Source: Terriglobia bacterium (GTDB lineage: Bacteria > Acidobacteriota > Vicinamibacteria > Vicinamibacterales > CAVVIG01). Taken from it: 53,887 bases of DNA. Shown here piece by piece: positions 47,645 to 53,887 of the stretch. The stretch spans positions 1 through 53,887 of the forward strand of contig JAIQFX010000039.1 in NCBI GenBank assembly GCA_020073005.1, given 5' to 3'. Position numbers and translations under genes: made by a program. Under the pieces are notes generated by a model. That model did not search any database. It had not been told where the DNA came from and saw nothing but the letters and a program-made list of their open reading frames with translations. Each line of letters opens with the position of its first letter. Position 1 is the first letter of the stretch.

Positions 47645-47826
47645 AGGTTTTTAGGTCAGGTCACCTGTCGCTGAAAAAAGATTTCCGCGAACGTTGTGGA
47701 AAACTCTGTGGAAAACGACTCGTGTTTACACCGATGTGCCGCGGTCTTCCGAATGTTTTAGCGGATTGCACCACAGTAGGGCGAGTCAACACCACCGGTT
47801 CTCCGCGGCAACCAAAACCTCCGGAT
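47645..47826. promoter_or_regulatory. icd-serA divergent intergenic region with two DnaA-box-like sites
   Basis: Two copies of TGTGGAAAA (47695-47703, 47707-47715), 12 bp apart, match the DnaA-box pattern TGTGGANAA. CAGGTCACCTG (47657-47667) is a near-palindrome that could be an operator for icd. Nothing coding is seen. These short matches are suggestive only. Confidence 0.4.
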
Positions 47827-47832
47827 TATACT
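47827..47832 (+). promoter_or_regulatory. -10 element eight bases before the serA start
   Basis: TATACT followed by eight bases and the TTG at 47841, with no usable Shine-Dalgarno. Suggests a leaderless serA message. No clear -35. Confidence 0.5.
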
Positions 47833-47840
47833 GTAGGCAT

Positions 47841-49436
47841 TTGAAAATCGTCGTCGCCGATAACCTGCCAGCGTCCGCGCTGGAAATTCTCAAAGCCGAA
47901 AGCGGTTGGATCGTGGACGCGCGCTCCGGGCGCCAGCCCGCCGCGCTCGCCGCCGATCTCGCGGACGCGGACGCGCTCCTCGTTCGCAGCGCCACGAAAG
48001 TGGACAGCCGCCTTCTCGAAGCCGCGCCGTCGCTCCGCATCGTCGCGCGCGCCGGCACCGGCGTCGACAACGTCGACGTCACGGCGGCCAGCGCCCGCGG
48101 CATCCTGGTCGTGAACGCGCCGGGCGCCAACAGCATCAGCGTCGCCGAGCATGCCTGCGCGCTCATGCTGGCGCTCGCACGATCGGTACCGGCCGCGGAT
48201 CGGGCCATGAAAGACGGAAAATGGGAGAAGCGCCGGTTTCTCGGCACCGAAGTCCGGGGAAAGACGCTCGGCATCGCCGGTCTCGGACGCATCGGCCAGG
48301 AGGTCGCGCAGCGCGCCCGAGCGTTCGGGATGCGGGTCGTGGCCCACGATCCCTACATTTCTAAAGAAGTCGCAGCCGGCCTCGGCGCCGAGCTGATGTC
48401 GCTGGACGAGCTCTGCGCGACGGCGGACTACATCACGCTGCATCTGCCGGCCACGGCCGAGACGCGCCATGTCTTCAACGACGACCGCTTTTCGCGCTGC
48501 AAGCCCGGCATGCGCCTCATCAACACGGCCCGGGGCGAACTGATCGACGGCGCCGCGCTCCAGCGCGCGATTGCGTCAGGCATCGTCGCGGGAGCGGCGC
48601 TCGACGTCTTTGAAAAAGAACCACCGACGGATTGGTCGCTCGCCCAACTGCCGCAGGTGATCGCGACGCCGCATATCGCCGCGTCCACTGAAGAGGCGCA
48701 AGAGCTGGTCGGCATCGAAACCGCCGCCACCGTCCGCGACTTTCTGCGCGACGGCATCGTCCGCAACGCCGTCAACTTCCCCGCCGTGCATCCCGACGAA
48801 CTCCAGCGCCTCCAGCCCTGGATCAAGTTATCGGATCAGCTCGGCGCGCTGGTCTCGCAGATGGGCACTGGCGGCATCGAAGCGCTCGGCGTCCGCTACT
48901 ACGGGGCACTCGTCGAAAGCCGTGGCGTCGAGGTCATCGCCGCGAGCGCCGCGGCCGGCGTTCTTCGGCCGATCCTCTCGAGCGGCGTGTCCATCGTGAA
49001 CGCCCGCGCGGCGGCTCGCGACCGCGGCATCGACATCGTCGAGACGCGGAGCTCCCGGCCGCGGCACTTCACGAGCCTGGTCTCGATCAAGCTGCAAACC
49101 GATACCGGCGAGCGCTGGGTGGAAGGCACGGTCTTCGAACCCAACAGTCCGCGGCTCGTCTCGGTGCTCGGCGTCGCCGTCGAGGCGCCGCTCGGCGGGA
49201 CGATGCTCATCATCGCGAACGACGATCAGCCGGGCGTGATTGGCGAGGTGGGCACGATCCTTGGACGTCACCGCGTGAACATCGCGAACTTCGCGCTGGG
49301 ACGCAGCGATCGGGGCGCGATCGGCGTCGTCAACGTCGACGAGGACGCGGGCGCGCCGCGCGCGCTCGATACCGCGGTCGTGGAACTGCGTCGGGTGCCG
49401 GCGATCAAGAACGCGTGGGTCGTCAGGCTGACGTAG
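47841..49436 (+). CDS. serA: D-3-phosphoglycerate dehydrogenase (long form)
   Basis: First step of serine synthesis. 531 residues: substrate/NAD domains about 1-315 (GIAGLGRIGQEVAQRARAFGM; catalytic Arg in NTARGELID, Glu in FEKEPP, His in ATPHIAAST), an intervening ASB domain about 320-450, and a C-terminal ACT domain (LIIANDDQPGVIGEVGTILGRHRVNIANFALG) for serine feedback. The start is TTG at 47841 (LKIVVADNLP); the longer upstream frame is non-conserved promoter DNA. Converges on the kinase-like gene. Confidence 0.93.
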   Translation: MKIVVADNLPASALEILKAESGWIVDARSGRQPAALAADLADADALLVRSATKVDSRLLEAAPSLRIVARAGTGVDNVDVTAASARGILVVNAPGANSISVAEHACALMLALARSVPAADRAMKDGKWEKRRFLGTEVRGKTLGIAGLGRIGQEVAQRARAFGMRVVAHDPYISKEVAAGLGAELMSLDELCATADYITLHLPATAETRHVFNDDRFSRCKPGMRLINTARGELIDGAALQRAIASGIVAGAALDVFEKEPPTDWSLAQLPQVIATPHIAASTEEAQELVGIETAATVRDFLRDGIVRNAVNFPAVHPDELQRLQPWIKLSDQLGALVSQMGTGGIEALGVRYYGALVESRGVEVIAASAAAGVLRPILSSGVSIVNARAAARDRGIDIVETRSSRPRHFTSLVSIKLQTDTGERWVEGTVFEPNSPRLVSVLGVAVEAPLGGTMLIIANDDQPGVIGEVGTILGRHRVNIANFALGRSDRGAIGVVNVDEDAGAPRALDTAVVELRRVPAIKNAWVVRLT

Positions 49437-49446
49437 ACAGCTTCTC

Positions 49447-49490
49447 GCTCGCCTGAAAGGCTCGCGCTACAACCCCAGTCTCGCGCTACG
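49447..49490. repeat. 24-nt dispersed repeat plus half copy at a convergent junction (copy 2)
   Basis: 49447-49470 is identical to 44334-44357. A second partial copy (TCTCGCGCTACG, 49479-49490) follows, and its minus-strand TAG is the stop of the diacylglycerol-kinase-like gene. In both copies the element ends a minus-strand gene that converges with a plus-strand gene. Confidence 0.85.
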
Positions 49491-50385
49491 GTCTCGTGGG
49501 CTTCACGCAAATGCGAAGCGCGCCGGGGTGCACGCGGACCCGAAGCCTGTTCCCTCCCGACACCGGTTCCCCATCCACGTGAAACGTCATCGGCTGGTCG
49601 GCCTCGATGACGACGTTGCGCACGCGGCGAATGGAGCATCCAGGCACGCGGGCCACGGTGCCGTTGAACAGGCGCGGCAGCTGCATGAGCGTCGCCAGCC
49701 GTGAGCGCTCCTCGACGACGACGAGGTCCAGCTGCCCGTCGTCCACGAGGGCGCCGGGCGCGATCCGGGCGCCGTTCCCGAACTGCGCCGAGTTGGCGAT
49801 CGTGACAATCACCGCGCGCGTTTCCTTCATCACGCCGTCATCGGCGGAGATTCGGTACCGACCCGCCTCGTATCCGAACACCGCGCCCGCCGAGATGGCC
49901 GTGTAGCCCAGCAATCCGCGGCGCCGGTTTCCTGGCGCGTTGAACTGCGCGGCCACGTACGCGTCGAACCCGACGCCCGCGAGGTTGACGAAGAGACGCC
50001 CTTCGATTTCGCCCGCGTCCAGCGGCTGCGGCTCCGCGCGCAGGGCGTCGGCTATCGCGCGTTGCGGATGCGGGTCGATGCCCAGCTCGCGCGCCAGACC
50101 ATTGCCCGAGCCAGCCGGCACGATGCCGAGCGGCACGTCGCCGAAGGCGAGCGCCGACGCCACTTCATTGATCGTCCCGTCGCCGCCCCACGCCATCACG
50201 AGACGCGCGCCCCGCGCGGCTGCAGCCTTCGCGAGCTCGCGCGCGTGACCCGCGCGCTCGGTCACGAACACTTCCGCCGGATCGCCGTGCGTGTCGACGA
50301 TCGAGAGCGCAAGCTGCGCCCGCGCGCGCGCCGCGTCCGGATGCGCCCCGCCCGAGATAGGGTTGATGATGATTGCGACTGGCAA
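49486..50385 (-). CDS. Diacylglycerol/lipid kinase family protein (DagK catalytic domain)
   Basis: 299 residues. DAGK_cat fold: IIINPISGGA at the N-terminus, nucleotide loop MAWGGDGTINEVASAL (about 65-80), VPAGSGNGLARELGI; C-terminal beta-sandwich with GVGFDAYVAAQF and VDDGQLDLVVV. YegS/DgkB-like; likely phosphorylates a membrane lipid such as diacylglycerol. The start is TTG at 50385, 20 bp after the upstream gene, with no clear Shine-Dalgarno. Confidence 0.85.
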   Translation of the reverse strand: MPVAIIINPISGGAHPDAARARAQLALSIVDTHGDPAEVFVTERAGHARELAKAAAARGARLVMAWGGDGTINEVASALAFGDVPLGIVPAGSGNGLARELGIDPHPQRAIADALRAEPQPLDAGEIEGRLFVNLAGVGFDAYVAAQFNAPGNRRRGLLGYTAISAGAVFGYEAGRYRISADDGVMKETRAVIVTIANSAQFGNGARIAPGALVDDGQLDLVVVEERSRLATLMQLPRLFNGTVARVPGCSIRRVRNVVIEADQPMTFHVDGEPVSGGNRLRVRVHPGALRICVKPTRP

Positions 50386-50405
50386 GGAAGAGAGCGTCGG
50401 CCGCG

Positions 50406-50930
50406 TTACTTCAGCACAAGGCGCAGCGGCGCGCCGCCGTTGACATCGGCCAGCTCGACGGCGCCGGCGGATATTTTCGTCACGCGATACCGCGCGGTGA
50501 CGGCCTCGCCTTCCTTGACGAGATACAGCTGCGTCGGGCTCGAAATGATCGCCGTGCGCACGACGGTGCCGTCGGGACCGGGATCTTCGGCGAAACCAGA
50601 CAGCTTGAATCCAGACTCGGGTGTTACGGCGGCGGGCGGAGCCGGGAAGAACAAGCCGGACTTCGGCGCGGGCGCGACGGGCGCGGGTCGAGCGGCTTCG
50701 GATCGGAACGAGAAAAGGTTGCGAGCGGGCGTGCGCGGCGTCGCGGTCGGCCGCAGACGCTCGTGCAGCCGCGAGATTTCATCGGCCAGCTCGGCGCCGC
50801 GCACGTCGATCGGCGCCTTTCGCGCGACCGGCGCGGGCGCGATCTCGCGATTCGATGTCGCGGCGTTCGCCAGCCACGCCGCGAGCGCGCCTCCGACGAC
50901 CACGATCGTCGCCGTCCGCTTGAAACTCAT
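50406..50930 (-). CDS. Membrane-anchored protein with PilP/GspC-like C-terminal domain
   Basis: 174 residues. N-terminal membrane helix (about 8-28), a Pro/Ala-rich linker (about 35-105), and a small beta domain GFKLSGFAEDPGPDGTVVRTAIIS...LYLVKEGEAVTARYRVTKISAGAVELAD, whose 'RYRV-KI--G-VEL-D' pattern resembles PilP/GspC periplasmic domains. No secretion genes are adjacent, so a role in a pilus or secretion system is only a suggestion. The ATG at 50930 (GGAGCA upstream) is preferred over an earlier one at 50954. Confidence 0.6.
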   Translation of the reverse strand: MSFKRTATIVVVGGALAAWLANAATSNREIAPAPVARKAPIDVRGAELADEISRLHERLRPTATPRTPARNLFSFRSEAARPAPVAPAPKSGLFFPAPPAAVTPESGFKLSGFAEDPGPDGTVVRTAIISSPTQLYLVKEGEAVTARYRVTKISAGAVELADVNGGAPLRLVLK

Positions 50931-50969
50931 TGGTGCTGCTCCGGATCGTAGCACGGTCGCTCGGCGGGT

Positions 50970-53425
<2,456 letters not shown>

Positions 53426-53431
53426 TACAAT
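53426..53431 (+). promoter_or_regulatory. -10-like element eight bases before kdsA
   Basis: TACAAT, then eight bases, then GTG at 53440. It overlaps the end of pyrG and would allow a separate, leaderless kdsA transcript. No Shine-Dalgarno is visible. Confidence 0.4.
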
Positions 53432-53439
53432 TGCCGGTT

Positions 53440-53887
53440 GTGATCCCGCTGACCCTCGGCGACATCGCGATCGGCGGCGGCCACCCGTTCGTCCTCATCG
53501 CCGGGCCGTGCGTGATCGAGAGCGAAGCCCACGCGACGTCGCTCGCCGAACAGCTTGTCGACATCACCCGGCGCGCGCGCGTGCCGTTCGTCTTCAAGGC
53601 GTCATTCGACAAAGCGAATCGCACGTCGGGCACGTCCTTCCGCGGCCCGGGACTCGACGAGGGCCTCCGCGTGCTCGCGGCGATCAAGTCCCGCTGCCGC
53701 GTGCCGGTACTCACGGACATTCACGAGCCGCAGCAGGCGCGCGCAGCAGCGGACGTCGCCGACATTCTCCAGATCCCCGCGTTCCTGTGCCGGCAGACCG
53801 ATCTGCTCGTCGCCGCGGCGCGGACCGGACGCATCGTCAACATCAAGAAGGGGCAGTTTCTCGCGCCCGACGACGTGAAGCACGCGG
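53440..53887 (+). CDS. kdsA: 3-deoxy-8-phosphooctulonate synthase, N-terminal part (cut by window edge)
   Basis: Condenses PEP and arabinose 5-phosphate to Kdo 8-phosphate. 149 codons are present. [67 protein letters not shown], and [17 protein letters not shown] match the family closely. The Cys in GPC and the usual metal-site positions seen so far do not decide metal dependence. GTG start, 14 bp after pyrG. Confidence 0.94.
   Translation, partial: MIPLTLGDIAIGGGHPFVLIAGPCVIESEAHATSLAEQLVDITRRARVPFVFKASFDKANRTSGTSFRGPGLDEGLRVLAAIKSRCRVPVLTDIHEPQQARAAADVADILQIPAFLCRQTDLLVAAARTGRIVNIKKGQFLAPDDVKHA

Noticed and set aside
47645-47840. A replication origin at the DnaA-box-like pair
   Set aside because: Only two boxes, no AT-rich unwinding element and no dnaA, dnaN or parAB genes nearby.

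Overview
The window is about 65% GC and densely coded, with most genes on the minus strand in long, tightly overlapped runs. It looks like a chromosomal, largely housekeeping segment of an Acidobacteriota genome, most likely from the Vicinamibacteria side. Support for this: a duplicated orphan FtsX/MacB permease (ADOP family), a Ser/Thr kinase fused to a TolB-like propeller, a split cytochrome b/Rieske complex with a multihaem cytochrome, and dispersed short-period repeats at gene junctions. The taxonomic call is inference from gene families only. I saw no rRNA, tRNA, CRISPR array, insertion sequence or phage gene.

Layout. 1-13.1 kb (minus): pyruvate phosphate dikinase (cut by the window edge), glyQS, recO, era, a CNNM/CBS protein, ybeY, a frameshifted phoH, aspS, hisS and a gamma-carbonic-anhydrase-like gene. 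13.2-17.0 kb: citrate synthase (plus), converging on the ADOP permease. 17.1-23.7 kb (minus): a bc-type complex encoded as HEAT-repeat membrane protein, Rieske, cytochrome b N-half, cytochrome b C-half and an octahaem coiled-coil cytochrome c, closed by an intrinsic terminator. 23.8-26.4 kb: the kinase. 26.5-32.6 kb (minus): pheA-ilvD-ilvB-ilvN-ilvC, headed by what looks like a branched-chain amino acid attenuator with its own promoter, 19-residue leader peptide and terminator. 32.6-40.8 kb (minus): sucC-sucD, korA-korB, ndk, a DUF2905 protein, dcd and a secreted CocE-type hydrolase. 40.9-44.3 kb (plus): sdhC-sdhA-sdhB. 44.4-47.6 kb (minus): icd, mdh, a DUF2007 protein and a methyltransferase. 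47.8-53.9 kb: serA, kdsB, pyrG and kdsA (cut) on plus; a diacylglycerol-kinase-like gene and a PilP/GspC-like protein on minus.

Together the genes encode much of a citric acid cycle (citrate synthase, NADP-type isocitrate dehydrogenase, 2-oxoacid:ferredoxin oxidoreductase instead of the lipoate complex, succinyl-CoA synthetase, SDH/fumarate reductase, malate dehydrogenase), a quinol-oxidising respiratory complex, branched-chain/Phe/Ser synthesis, Kdo-lipopolysaccharide supply and nucleotide supply.

The signals that ordinary annotation would miss are: (1) the BCAA attenuator; (2) a class of short direct-repeat arrays (3 x 9, 4 x 7 or 4 x 8 nt, so 27-32 nt) placed at stop/start junctions and sometimes read through in frame inside proteins; (3) start codons sitting 7-8 nt after a -10 hexamer, implying leaderless mRNAs; (4) the octahaem coiled-coil cytochrome; (5) a 20-nt gap that removes the Walker A loop of phoH; and (6) overlapping antiparallel promoters between sucC and sdhC.
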